In this document: one piece after another, positions 37,970-46,872 of the stretch
How positions within the stretch are numbered: the stretch's first letter is position 1
Layout: each line of letters begins with the position of its first letter
NCBI RefSeq assembly: GCF_014229965.1
Contig: NZ_JABGBW010000005.1
Coordinates: 1-64,000, forward strand
DNA length: 64,000 nt
Source: Peptostreptococcus canis
GTDB taxonomy: Bacteria; Bacillota; Clostridia; Peptostreptococcales; Peptostreptococcaceae
Direction of reading: 5' to 3'
The notes under the pieces: generated by a model
What the model was told of the DNA's origin: nothing
What the model saw: the letters and a program-made list of their open reading frames with translations, nothing else
Database searches by the model: none
Made by a program: the position numbers and the translations under genes

Positions 37970-38009
37970 TAGTAATCATTACTAATATTATTATATCAAT
38001 ATTATACCA
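37970..38009 (-). promoter_or_regulatory. dps promoter with PerR/Fur-like operator
   Basis: Minus-strand TG-G-TATAAT is at 38001-38009. Just downstream lies TAGTAAT-C-ATTACTA (37970-37984), a perfect 7-1-7 inverted repeat with the spacing of PerR boxes (consensus TTATAATnATTATAA, 5 of 7 per arm). The position across the expected start site suits repression relieved by peroxide. Confidence 0.5.
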
Positions 38010-38140
38010 TATCAAAAAGTTTTCAAACACATTTTTAAAAAAAATTTTAAATATTTTTTTTAGCTGATAGATTTTATAAAATAATGCATAAGCGAATGTT
38101 AATAATATATTAAATTTCAATATTATTTTTGTAAATTTCA

Positions 38141-38169
38141 TTGACTTTTTTTATACACGATAGTAAAAT
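38141..38169 (+). promoter_or_regulatory. Promoter of rplM-rpsI
   Basis: TTGACT (38141-38146), a 17-base spacer and TAAAAT (38164-38169). It is the same box pair and spacing as the promoter at 294-322. Confidence 0.75.
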
Positions 38170-38175
38170 ATATAA

Positions 38176-38257
38176 AGTAATGCGTGAATAAGTCCACTTT
38201 TGCCCCGGACTTTACATAGACGAGAAAAATTATAAATGGAAAAGTTAAGGAGGGTCT
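38176..38257 (+). promoter_or_regulatory. L13-type ribosomal protein leader
   Basis: The ~85-base leader before rplM holds AAGTCC (38190-38195) paired with GGACTT (38207-38212), preceded by GCGTGAA. This resembles the short L13 leader known from Bacillus and relatives; the match is by eye only. Confidence 0.45.
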
Positions 38258-38259
38258 TT

Positions 38260-38691
38260 ATGAAGAGTTTTATAGCTAAGCCAGCTGATGTAAAAAGAGA
38301 CTGGTATGTAGTTGATGCTGAAGGAAAGACATTAGGTCGTTTGGCAAGTGAAATAGCAGTTGTATTAAGAGGAAAGAATAAACCAACATTCACACCACAT
38401 GTTGATGGTGGAGATTTTGTAATAGTATTAAATGCAGATAAAGTTGTTCTTACAGGAAAGAAACTTACTCAGAAATTCTATAGATATCATACAGGTTATG
38501 TAGGTGGATTGAAAGAAATTTCTTATAAGGAAATGATGGAAAAGAAACCGGAAGAAGTTGTGGCACATGCAGTTAGCGGTATGCTTCCAAAAAATAAACT
38601 TAGAGCTAGAATGATGACTAGATTAAGAGTATTTAGAGGAAATGAACATCCACATGCAGCACAGAACCCACAGGTTTTAAACTTTAAGTAG
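38260..38691 (+). CDS. rplM: 50S ribosomal protein L13
   Basis: 143 aa. Start taken at ATG 38260 after AAGGAGGG; the frame is open 8 codons more, but the site lies inside it. [20 protein letters not shown] and [14 protein letters not shown] are diagnostic. An early 50S assembly protein, co-transcribed with rpsI. Confidence 0.97.
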   Translation: MKSFIAKPADVKRDWYVVDAEGKTLGRLASEIAVVLRGKNKPTFTPHVDGGDFVIVLNADKVVLTGKKLTQKFYRYHTGYVGGLKEISYKEMMEKKPEEVVAHAVSGMLPKNKLRARMMTRLRVFRGNEHPHAAQNPQVLNFK

Positions 38692-38715
38692 GATATCGAG
38701 AGGAGGATTTGATTA

Positions 38716-39108
38716 ATGGCTAATGTACAATATTATGGAACAGGAAGAAGAAAACATTCTGTAGCTAGAGTTAGATTAGTAGCTGGAGAAGGTAACATAA
38801 AGGTTAATGGAAGAGATTTAGATGAGTATTTCAACTATGACACTCTTATTAGAGACGTAAAGCAGCCTCTTGTATTGACAGGAAATGAAAACAAATACGA
38901 TGTGATTGTAACTGTAGAGGGCGGAGGATTTACTGGTCAGGCAGGTGCAATTAGACATGGTATATCAAGAGCTTTATTAAAGGCAGACGAAGAGTTAAGA
39001 GGAACTTTAAAGGCAGAAGGTTTCTTGACTAGAGATTCAAGAATGAAAGAAAGAAAGAAATATGGTCTTAAAGCTGCCAGAAGGGCTCCACAGTTTAGTA
39101 AAAGATAG
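38716..39108 (+). CDS. rpsI: 30S ribosomal protein S9
   Basis: 130 aa. [20 protein letters not shown] and the C-terminal [12 protein letters not shown], whose last arginine touches P-site tRNA, are invariant. GAGGAGG precedes the ATG. Confidence 0.98.
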   Translation: MANVQYYGTGRRKHSVARVRLVAGEGNIKVNGRDLDEYFNYDTLIRDVKQPLVLTGNENKYDVIVTVEGGGFTGQAGAIRHGISRALLKADEELRGTLKAEGFLTRDSRMKERKKYGLKAARRAPQFSKR

Positions 39109-39130
39109 TACAATATTATATTTGGAATCA

Positions 39131-39174
39131 ATAAACCCTTGGAAATTAAAATGTTTTCCAGGGTTTTATTTTTA
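39131..39174 (+). terminator. Terminator after rpsI
   Basis: The stem AAACCCTTGGAAA/TTTCCAGGGTTT (about 39133-39145 with 39155-39166), with one bulged T, then TTTATTTTTA. Confidence 0.8.
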
Positions 39175-39255
39175 TCTCAATAAGTGTTATAAATACCTTC
39201 AAATATAAAAAGTTATTTCGTTCAACAAATTTATGTAAGTATTTTCATATAAATA

Positions 39256-39264
39256 TGATATAAT
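39256..39264 (+). promoter_or_regulatory. Extended -10 promoter of glyA
   Basis: TG-A-TATAAT at 39256-39264, about 55 bases before the start codon; the -35 region is weak. Confidence 0.5.
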
Positions 39265-39318
39265 TTACTCTAATAAAGTAAAAAAAATGCTAGTATAAAT
39301 TTAGGAAGGAGTTAGCTT

Positions 39319-40560
39319 ATGAAATTTGAAAATCTTAAAAGGGTAGATAATGAAGTATATGAAACTTTAGTAAAAGAATATGAAAGACAAGAAAGAAATA
39401 TAGAACTTATAGCTTCAGAAAATATCGTGTCAGAAGCCGTAATGGAGACTATGGGGAGTTATTTTACAAATAAGTATGCGGAAGGTTATCCTGATAAAAG
39501 ATACTATGGTGGGTGCCAATTTGTAGATGAAATGGAAAGTATTGCTATTAAAAGATTGAAAAAGATATTTGGAGCAGATCATGCTAATGTTCAACCACAT
39601 TCGGGTTCTCAGGCTAACCAGGCCGTATATCTGGCAATGTTAAATTATGGAGATAAAGTATTAGGAATGGATTTATCTCAAGGCGGACATCTTACTCATG
39701 GCTCACCGGTAAATATTTCAGGTATTAATTATAATTTTATAGCTTATGGGGTGAATCCGGAAACTGAAACAATAGATTATGACAAGTTAAGAGAAATAGC
39801 TATCAGTGAAAAACCTAAGTTAATAGTTGCAGGTGCAAGTGCATATCCAAGAGAAATTGATTTTAAAAGAATATCTGAAATTGCAAAGGAAATAGGTGCA
39901 TATTTCATGGTGGATATGGCTCATATTGCAGGACTGGTAGCTGCGGGACTTCATAATAATCCATGTGAATGTGCGGATTTTGTTACAAGTACAACTCATA
40001 AAACATTGAGAGGACCAAGAGGCGGAATTATACTTTGCAAAGAAGAGTATGCTAAAAAAATAGATAAGGCTATATTCCCTGGAATTCAGGGAGGACCTTT
40101 AGAACATATAATAGCTTCTAAAGCAGTTTGCTTTAAAGAAGCTTTGGAAGAGGATTTTAAGGAGTACCAAAAACAGGTTGTAAAAAATGCTGCTGTATTA
40201 GCTGATGAATTGAAAAAAAGAGGTTTTGATCTGGTATCTGGTGGAACTGATAACCATTTAATTCTTGTAAATTTAGTATCAAAGAATATGTCTGGTAGAG
40301 AGGCTGAAACTTTACTTGATGAAGCATATATTACAGTAAATAAAAACTCAATACCGTTTGATAAAGCGAGTTTTGTAGAGACTAGTGGTATAAGAATTGG
40401 AACACCGGCAGTTACTACTAGAGGAATGGTTGAAGAGGATATGATTAAGATCGCAGAAGCTATAGATTTGGTGGTTACACACAGAGATATAAAAAATGCT
40501 CAGAACATAGTTATTGAACTTACCGGTAAATATCCGTTAAATTACAACTTTGAAAAATAA
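39319..40560 (+). CDS. glyA: Serine hydroxymethyltransferase
   Basis: 413 aa. PLP-dependent exchange of serine and glycine with tetrahydrofolate. The Schiff-base lysine is in [13 protein letters not shown] near residue 229; [13 protein letters not shown] and [12 protein letters not shown] are family signatures. AAGGAG precedes the ATG. It is monocistronic, with its own promoter and terminator. Confidence 0.97.
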   Translation: MKFENLKRVDNEVYETLVKEYERQERNIELIASENIVSEAVMETMGSYFTNKYAEGYPDKRYYGGCQFVDEMESIAIKRLKKIFGADHANVQPHSGSQANQAVYLAMLNYGDKVLGMDLSQGGHLTHGSPVNISGINYNFIAYGVNPETETIDYDKLREIAISEKPKLIVAGASAYPREIDFKRISEIAKEIGAYFMVDMAHIAGLVAAGLHNNPCECADFVTSTTHKTLRGPRGGIILCKEEYAKKIDKAIFPGIQGGPLEHIIASKAVCFKEALEEDFKEYQKQVVKNAAVLADELKKRGFDLVSGGTDNHLILVNLVSKNMSGREAETLLDEAYITVNKNSIPFDKASFVETSGIRIGTPAVTTRGMVEEDMIKIAEAIDLVVTHRDIKNAQNIVIELTGKYPLNYNFEK

Positions 40561-40605
40561 AAGATAAATTATTTGAAAAATAAAAATGGATAGATAGACA
40601 TAATG

Positions 40606-40660
40606 AAACCATCTATATATTTATCATAAAATTATGATAGAATATAATAGATGGTTTTTA
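40606..40660 (+). terminator. Terminator after glyA
   Basis: An 11-bp stem AAACCATCTAT/ATAGATGGTTT (40606-40616 with 40647-40657), an inner TATCAT/ATGATA stem and T5. TATAAT at 40644-40649 inside it may serve the next gene. Confidence 0.85.
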
Positions 40661-40676
40661 TTATAAGGAGGAAAAG

Positions 40677-42224
40677 ATGAGCAAAATAGTAAGTATAGAC
40701 AAAGCAGTTGATTTAATTAAAGATGGAGATACAGTCGCTCTTTCGGGGTTTATGTTAGCTACAGCTGCCAGGGAAGTAATAGTAGCAATAGGAACTAGAT
40801 TTAAAGAAAACGGTACCCCTAAGGGACTTACCGTTTATCAAGGGGCGGGTATAGGAAATAATTTTGACCAGGGGGTTTGTGAAATGAGTTATCCCGGATT
40901 GATAAAAAGATACGTAACTGCTCATTTTGCGAATAATAGACCTATGATAGATATGACTTTGAATAATGAAGTAGAAGCCTATAATTTTCCTCAAGGGGTT
41001 ATTTCTCATTTATATAGACAAGCAGCAGGTGGAAAAAGTTTTGAAATTACTAGGATAGGTCTAAAAACATACTGTGATCCCAGAATAAAAGGTGGAAAGA
41101 TAAATTCCACAGCTAAAGAAGATCTTGTGGAGTTGATAGAAATAGATGGAAAAGAATTTTTGAAGTATAAAGTTCCCAATTATGATATAGGAATTATTAG
41201 AGGAACGACAGCAGATGAGAATGGAAATATAACTATGGAAGAAGAATCGTCTGTTATTGATTCTCTTGATATTGCAATGGCTGTGAAAGCATCTGGTGGA
41301 AAGGTAATTGTTCAAGTTAAGAATATTGTTTCATCAGCATCTATCAATAGAAAAGATGTGGTAATTCCGGGAGTATTTGTAGATGCAGTAGTAATTTCTC
41401 AAAATCCTGAAGAATTTCATAGACAGACACCTGGTACATATTATGATCCGATTATATCCGGAAAATATAAATCAGAGGATTACTCTTTTCCAAAATTAGA
41501 ATTAAATGAGAGAAAAATAATTGCCAGAAGAGGAGTTTTAGAGTTGAATGATAACTCAGTTGTGAATCTTGGAATAGGAATACCTGAAGGAGTTGCGTCA
41601 GTTGCGGCTGAAGAGGGATTAGAAAATATAATACTGACAGTTGAAAGTGGATTAATTGGCGGTATTCCACTTGGTGGATCTAATTTTGGTTCTGCTGTAA
41701 ATTCCTGGGCAAGTTTATCAATGGTTCATCAGTTTGATTTTTATAATCACGGGGGATTAGACAGGACTTTTCTTGGTTTTGCCGAAATAGATGAAGAAGG
41801 AAATATAAACGTAAGTAGATTTGGAAATAGAATAGGCGGATGTGGAGGATTCATCGATATTACTCAGTCTACTAAAAATATAGTTTTTTGTGGTACAATG
41901 ACAGCAGATGGATTAAAAGTTAGAGTTATAAATGGCAAGCTAGAAATAGTTAACGAGGGAAAAAAGAAGAAGTTTTTGAAAAACATTGAAGAAATAACTT
42001 TTAGTGCGCAGCAGAGTTTTGAAAATGAACAAAATATTATTTTTGTTACAGAAAGATGTGTATTCAAACTCGAAAAAGATGGATTGGTTCTTATAGAAAT
42101 AGCACCAGGGATAGATGTTGATAAACATATATTTTCACAGATGGAATTTACTCCAAGAATTTCAGATGAGCTAAAAGAAATGGATGCAAGAATATTTTCA
42201 GAAAGAACCATGAATATAAAATAA
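40677..42224 (+). CDS. Acyl-CoA:acetate/3-ketoacid CoA-transferase, fused alpha-beta
   Basis: 515 aa, family I CoA-transferase with both halves in one chain, as in propionate CoA-transferase/YdiF. The N-terminal half has IKDGDTVALSGF and YQGAGIGNN. The C-terminal half has the catalytic glutamate in ILTVESGLIGG near residue 325 and RIGGCGGFIDI. It moves CoA between short-chain acids, probably in amino-acid or lactate fermentation. AAGGAGG precedes the ATG. No acyl-CoA dehydrogenase or ketoacid gene is adjacent, so the substrate is open. Confidence 0.92.
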   Translation: MSKIVSIDKAVDLIKDGDTVALSGFMLATAAREVIVAIGTRFKENGTPKGLTVYQGAGIGNNFDQGVCEMSYPGLIKRYVTAHFANNRPMIDMTLNNEVEAYNFPQGVISHLYRQAAGGKSFEITRIGLKTYCDPRIKGGKINSTAKEDLVELIEIDGKEFLKYKVPNYDIGIIRGTTADENGNITMEEESSVIDSLDIAMAVKASGGKVIVQVKNIVSSASINRKDVVIPGVFVDAVVISQNPEEFHRQTPGTYYDPIISGKYKSEDYSFPKLELNERKIIARRGVLELNDNSVVNLGIGIPEGVASVAAEEGLENIILTVESGLIGGIPLGGSNFGSAVNSWASLSMVHQFDFYNHGGLDRTFLGFAEIDEEGNINVSRFGNRIGGCGGFIDITQSTKNIVFCGTMTADGLKVRVINGKLEIVNEGKKKKFLKNIEEITFSAQQSFENEQNIIFVTERCVFKLEKDGLVLIEIAPGIDVDKHIFSQMEFTPRISDELKEMDARIFSERTMNIK

Positions 42225-42323
42225 GTTAGTGAAAAGGGTGATTTTTGAATAGATAGAAATCTTCTAATAGGTATATATTACAGTTAGTTTTATTATTAAT
42301 ATGTTAATAAATTGATATTTTTG

Positions 42324-42353
42324 TTGATACATATCATAAAAATATAATATAAT
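42324..42353 (+). promoter_or_regulatory. Promoter of the OPT transporter gene
   Basis: TTGATA (42324-42329), an 18-base spacer and TATAAT (42348-42353). A dyad TGATA-CA-TATCA (42325-42336) overlaps the -35 box and could be an operator. Confidence 0.5.
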
Positions 42354-42424
42354 ATAGTATAGTACTTTATTTTTATGGTTTAAATGACAATATAGTGCTA
42401 AATTAAATAGGAGGTATTATTTAA

Positions 42425-44341
42425 ATGAGTGGTAAAAAATTACCAAAAGAAGCTTATGGTGGAGTACAAGGAAAAGATTATGTTCCATACATAACAGACA
42501 AAACTAGAACAGGCATAAATGGGGCTGTTTTAGTTATCGGTATTTTATTAGCAGTTATATTTGCTGCTTCTACAGCTTATTCGGGTATGAAAGCTGGTCT
42601 TACAGTTGCTGCTGGTATTCCTGGATCAATAATTGGTTCTGCATTGGTTGCAGCAGTTGCTAGTAAAAAAGGAATATTAGGAAAGAATTTAGTTCAAGGT
42701 ATGGCAAGTGGTGGTGAATCAGTTGCCAGCGGTATGATATTTGTACTACCTGCAGTAATATTAATAGGAAGCAAAATTTCATTTCTTGAAGGTATATTAG
42801 TTGGTTTTGGTGGAGTTTTATTTGGTATAGGTATTGCATCTCTTGTTCACAATTATTTGATAGTTGAAGAGCATGGAAAACTTATGTATCCTGAATCAAT
42901 GGCAATTTCTGAAACTCTTGTTGCATCTGATGCAGGAGGAGATTCAATTAAATTTATGGGAATAGGATTTGGTATAGGTGGTATATTGACAGTGCTTACA
43001 GGATCTTTCTTAAATATTGCCAATAATGTTTACAGTGTTATAGGAGACAAGTTCTATAAATACAAATTTGAAATAGAAGTAAATCCTCTGTTATTGGGTA
43101 TTGGTTTTATAGTAGGTCTTGAGGTTGCTCTTACAATGTTTGCAGGAGCACTACTTGCAAACTTTGCTGTAATGCCATTAATAGGTTATTTTGCAGAGTT
43201 AGCTGGTCCAAGTGCCGTGGTATGGAACAATACTTCATTGGCTGTGGCTAATATGGATGTAAATGCGATTGGTGGTAGTTATGTTAAATATATTGGTGCT
43301 GGTATGATGCTTTGTGGCGGAATAATTGGTGCTATCAGACTTATACCGACAATAATATCATCTGTAAAAGAAACTATGAATGCCAGAAAATCTTCATCAA
43401 ATGGGGATAGCTCTAAAATACAGGGATTAATACTATTGGGTGGTATAATAATAGCGTTAATAGCTGCGTTTAAGATTTCAAATAGCATTACTATGGCTGC
43501 TGTAGGTATAATTATATCTATTATATTAGCTGCATTGTTTGTAATAGTTGCAGGTCGTTTAACAGGAACTATAGGTACTTCAAATTTACCTGTATCAGGT
43601 ATGACAATAGCTTCTTTAGTTATAGCTACTTTGGTGTTTGTAATCATGGGATGGACTACGCAAGCGGATAATAGATCTTTATTATTATTTGCTACATTTA
43701 TAGTCGTTGCTATAGCTATGGCAGGTGGATATACTCAGTCTCAGAAAGTTACTTATATAATAGGTGGCAATAAGACAGAGATGCAAAAGTGCTTTGCGTT
43801 AGCCGGTATAGTTGGTGTTGTAATAGTTGTAGGAACAATAGTATTATTATCAAGCCAGTTGGCGATTACAGGAGATAACCCTCCATTTGCATTACCACAG
43901 GCAAATTTAATGTCGACATTGACTTCTGGTATTACATCAGGACAACTTCCTTGGGTAATGATAATTGTTGGGGTTGCTATGGCTTTAGTTTTATTCTTCC
44001 TAAATCTGCCAATAATGACAATAGCGATTGGTTTCTATTTACCTATATCAACTACTACAATTATATTAATAGGTGCATTAATAAGAGTATATGTTGAAAA
44101 AATGGCTAAAAATAAAGAAGATAGAACAGCACAAGTATCAAATGGCGTAAGTTTGTCTTCAGGTTTGGTAGCAGGTGGTTCTATTATTGGACTAGTTGGT
44201 ATAGTACTTCAAATAACAGGAGTTATAAAGGGAGCAGGTCCAAGTGGGTTTGCAGCCGGAAATGGAATGGCCTTATTACTTCTTGTATTTTTAGTAGTAT
44301 TAACTACTATTCCTATAGTCAAATCTAAAGCCAAAAAATAA
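42425..44341 (+). CDS. OPT-family oligopeptide transporter
   Basis: 638 aa with about 14-16 membrane helices. YSGMKAGLTVAAGIPGSIIG near residue 60 and the repeated Gly-rich helices fit the OPT family, which moves small peptides or metal chelates with protons. Peptide uptake suits an amino-acid fermenter. AGGAGG precedes the ATG. A PqqD-like gene follows after 19 bases and is probably co-transcribed. Confidence 0.93.
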   Translation: MSGKKLPKEAYGGVQGKDYVPYITDKTRTGINGAVLVIGILLAVIFAASTAYSGMKAGLTVAAGIPGSIIGSALVAAVASKKGILGKNLVQGMASGGESVASGMIFVLPAVILIGSKISFLEGILVGFGGVLFGIGIASLVHNYLIVEEHGKLMYPESMAISETLVASDAGGDSIKFMGIGFGIGGILTVLTGSFLNIANNVYSVIGDKFYKYKFEIEVNPLLLGIGFIVGLEVALTMFAGALLANFAVMPLIGYFAELAGPSAVVWNNTSLAVANMDVNAIGGSYVKYIGAGMMLCGGIIGAIRLIPTIISSVKETMNARKSSSNGDSSKIQGLILLGGIIIALIAAFKISNSITMAAVGIIISIILAALFVIVAGRLTGTIGTSNLPVSGMTIASLVIATLVFVIMGWTTQADNRSLLLFATFIVVAIAMAGGYTQSQKVTYIIGGNKTEMQKCFALAGIVGVVIVVGTIVLLSSQLAITGDNPPFALPQANLMSTLTSGITSGQLPWVMIIVGVAMALVLFFLNLPIMTIAIGFYLPISTTTIILIGALIRVYVEKMAKNKEDRTAQVSNGVSLSSGLVAGGSIIGLVGIVLQITGVIKGAGPSGFAAGNGMALLLLVFLVVLTTIPIVKSKAKK

Positions 44342-44360
44342 AAATAGTTTGACATAGAAG

Positions 44361-44762
44361 ATGAATAATAAAATGGGAAAATTTTCAAAGAAAACTATTG
44401 TCGATAATTTGAATGATAAAATTGTTGATAATAAGGATGTCTTTAATATAGTTTACAAAATAAATGAAGATATAGAGTATAGAGTAAGTGAGTCGGGTAT
44501 AGTAACTATACTAGAACCTCAAAATCATAAAATTCAGATTTTTTTTAGAAAAATCGGTTTCAAAATACCCAGATATAAGAAACTTGAATTTGATGAATAC
44601 TCCAGCTATGTATTTTTACAAATAAATGGAGTAAACACCATTGAAAATATTGGAGAGATACTATATGATAAATACGAAGATAAAGCAAACCCTTTGTTTG
44701 AAAGGCTATTGTTGTTTTTAAATCATATAGAAGTCAATTGTAATTATATAAAGAAAATATAG
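44361..44762 (+). CDS. PqqD-like protein following the OPT transporter
   Basis: 133 aa. The central part (IEYRVSESGIVTILEPQNH, YKKLEFDEYSSYVFLQINGV, IENIGEILYDKY) follows the PqqD/RiPP-recognition fold: N-terminal strands, then 'LD..G..V..LidG..tv.ei' and three helices. PqqD domains bind leader peptides, so binding of a peptide for the transporter is a possible but unproven role. The ribosome-binding site is weak (AGAAG); ATG 44373 is an alternative start. Confidence 0.7.
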   Translation: MNNKMGKFSKKTIVDNLNDKIVDNKDVFNIVYKINEDIEYRVSESGIVTILEPQNHKIQIFFRKIGFKIPRYKKLEFDEYSSYVFLQINGVNTIENIGEILYDKYEDKANPLFERLLLFLNHIEVNCNYIKKI

Positions 44763-44769
44763 AAATATA

Positions 44770-44806
44770 AAAAAGTGTGTCATAAAATAGCTTGACACGC
44801 TTTTTT
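44770..44806 (+). terminator. Terminator of the OPT-PqqD operon
   Basis: A 13-bp stem AAAAAGTGTGTCA (44770-44782 with 44793-44805, one G-U pair) and T6. Confidence 0.88.
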
Positions 44807-44959
44807 ATATGATTAAAATATTTAGGGTAAACCAAAAATTTAGGTTTTGAATGTAATATATAGTGTAGTAGAGATGTTTGTGTTAGTATAGAAGGTTTAA
44901 TTGTCTTAAAATGAAAAAATATTAGTGAATAAGTAAAGTTGAAAAGGTGGTTTTTAAGA

Positions 44960-46801
44960 ATGTTTAATGTAATAAGAGGATATTTTATTCTGCTGCTAAA
45001 ATTTTTTAAAAATTTATCTCAATTCATAAAATATCAATTGATAACAAAAGGAATATTAGTATTGTTTATACTTCCGATATATAGTTTTTTAAGCCATTAT
45101 TTAGTGAATAGAAATACTAAAACTTTGACAAATGGAGAGGTATTGAAATTTTTGTTTTCTCAATCAGGAATTAGCTATCTTGCTTTGATGTTATTTATTA
45201 TAGTGGCAGAAATAATAATAGAAATAGGCGGATATATTATTATAAGTTGCAAGATTGAAGGTGGATATGGAGAGTCAAGTTATTTGGGAATTTTAAAGCA
45301 AAGTTTTAAATTATTACCGAGAATGTTTTCTGTAGGAGGTTTAATAGTTCTTGCTTATGTCATTTTGATTGTTCCACTTACCGGTATAGGAATAAGACTG
45401 AGTTTTTTAAAAAGTATGGATATACCGAATTTTATTATGAGTGTTATAAACGATAATATGGTTTATAAAGGAATATATTTAGCAGGAATAACTGTTTTAT
45501 TAATATTTAGTATTAGATTAATTTTTACATTTCACTATATGATTGTGGATGATTTAGATGCGACAAAGGCTATAAAGGCCAGCTCAGAACTTGTGAATAC
45601 TAATAAGAAAAAGCTATTTATTGAGATAATATCCGTATTAATTATAAGTGTTATATTGTCTTTTATACTGCTTTTTATATGGTTTAGTTTAATAGCCTTT
45701 CTTTCAAATAAAATAAATTTTGAAAGTATATTTGGAAGGTTTTTGATGATATTTTTATTGCAATTACAGAATATAGGGTTATTGCTGGTTTCCATGCTTA
45801 TAATACCATTTGAATGTCAACATATCACAAAGGTTTTTTATGCTTTATATTTAGGAGAGGAAAAAAGGTATCCAGATATAAAATTAAAGTTAAAACCTTC
45901 TCTTTTGGATAGAATTTTTATTAAAAAAAGAACATTAACTGCTGTTACTATAATAACTATGGTCATAATTTCTTTACCTATGGCAGTATTTACCAAGGAA
46001 TTATTAGGGTATAATAATCAAATACTGGTAATGGGGCATAGAGGTTTTGGAAGAGGTACGCCTGAAAATAGTATATCGTCTGCTCAGAAATCTATAGATG
46101 AAAAGTTGGATTTTGTCGAAATAGATGTACAGAGAACAAAGGATAGAATATATGTGTTAAATCATGATAAAACTTTTAGGAGGGTATCTGCCAATAAGCC
46201 TTATTATATAGATAAGCTGGTTACAGAACTCACTTTTGATCAAATAGAAAAACTAGATATAGGTTCTAAAATTGGAAAAGAATATTCAGGGGAAAAAGTT
46301 CCTACAATAGAATCAATATTGGATACTGCAAAAGGAAAAATTAAAGTGAATATTGAACTTAAAGAAGATGTTGATAAAAAAATGATAGATGATATTATGA
46401 ATATAATAGATCAAAAAGGCATGAGAGAGCAGGTAATTTTGACATCGTTGGACATTAATAATATAAATTATATTGAGGAAAAGAATGGCAGTTTCAAAAC
46501 TGGTATAATTTACTTTTTAGCGTTGGGAAATATAAAGAATGTGAGAGCGGATTATCTTATAATGGAAGAAAGAGAGGCAACTGATAGTAACATAGATAAA
46601 ATACATTCACTTGGTAAGTATGTAATAGTTTGGACAGTTAATTCAGATGATTCAATTGAAAAATTTACTAAAAAGAATATAGACGGAGTAATAACTGATT
46701 ATCCAAACAAAGTAAAAAAAGAAATTGAGAGAAATTCAAAATTATCTGTTGAAGATATAATACTATCTAATTTTATAACTGAATTTAATATACTTGAATA
46801 A
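44960..46801 (+). CDS. Membrane-bound glycerophosphodiester phosphodiesterase
   Basis: 613 aa. Start taken at ATG 44960 with AAAGGTGG about 10 bases upstream; TTG 44939 precedes that site. Residues ~1-340 hold about eight membrane helices of the GPDPase membrane domain (PF10110). Residues ~350-595 are a GDPD barrel: MGHRGFGRGTPENS (catalytic His-Arg and Glu), EIDVQRTKD and NHDKTFRR (second His). It should cleave glycerophosphodiesters from lipids or teichoic acids at the outer face. Confidence 0.92.
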   Translation: MFNVIRGYFILLLKFFKNLSQFIKYQLITKGILVLFILPIYSFLSHYLVNRNTKTLTNGEVLKFLFSQSGISYLALMLFIIVAEIIIEIGGYIIISCKIEGGYGESSYLGILKQSFKLLPRMFSVGGLIVLAYVILIVPLTGIGIRLSFLKSMDIPNFIMSVINDNMVYKGIYLAGITVLLIFSIRLIFTFHYMIVDDLDATKAIKASSELVNTNKKKLFIEIISVLIISVILSFILLFIWFSLIAFLSNKINFESIFGRFLMIFLLQLQNIGLLLVSMLIIPFECQHITKVFYALYLGEEKRYPDIKLKLKPSLLDRIFIKKRTLTAVTIITMVIISLPMAVFTKELLGYNNQILVMGHRGFGRGTPENSISSAQKSIDEKLDFVEIDVQRTKDRIYVLNHDKTFRRVSANKPYYIDKLVTELTFDQIEKLDIGSKIGKEYSGEKVPTIESILDTAKGKIKVNIELKEDVDKKMIDDIMNIIDQKGMREQVILTSLDINNINYIEEKNGSFKTGIIYFLALGNIKNVRADYLIMEEREATDSNIDKIHSLGKYVIVWTVNSDDSIEKFTKKNIDGVITDYPNKVKKEIERNSKLSVEDIILSNFITEFNILE

Positions 46802-46802
46802 A

Positions 46803-46869
46803 AAAAGGAGTTGATACACAAAGATGCTTTTATAAATTTAGTATAAGTAATCTGTGTATAACTCCTTTT
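46803..46869. terminator. Bidirectional terminator between the GDPD gene and hom
   Basis: The stem AAAAGGAGTT...ACACA with TGTGT...AACTCCTTTT (46803-46820 with 46853-46869) encloses a 32-base loop. T-rich tails lie on both strands; the minus one is longer. Confidence 0.85.
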
Positions 46870-46872
46870 ATT

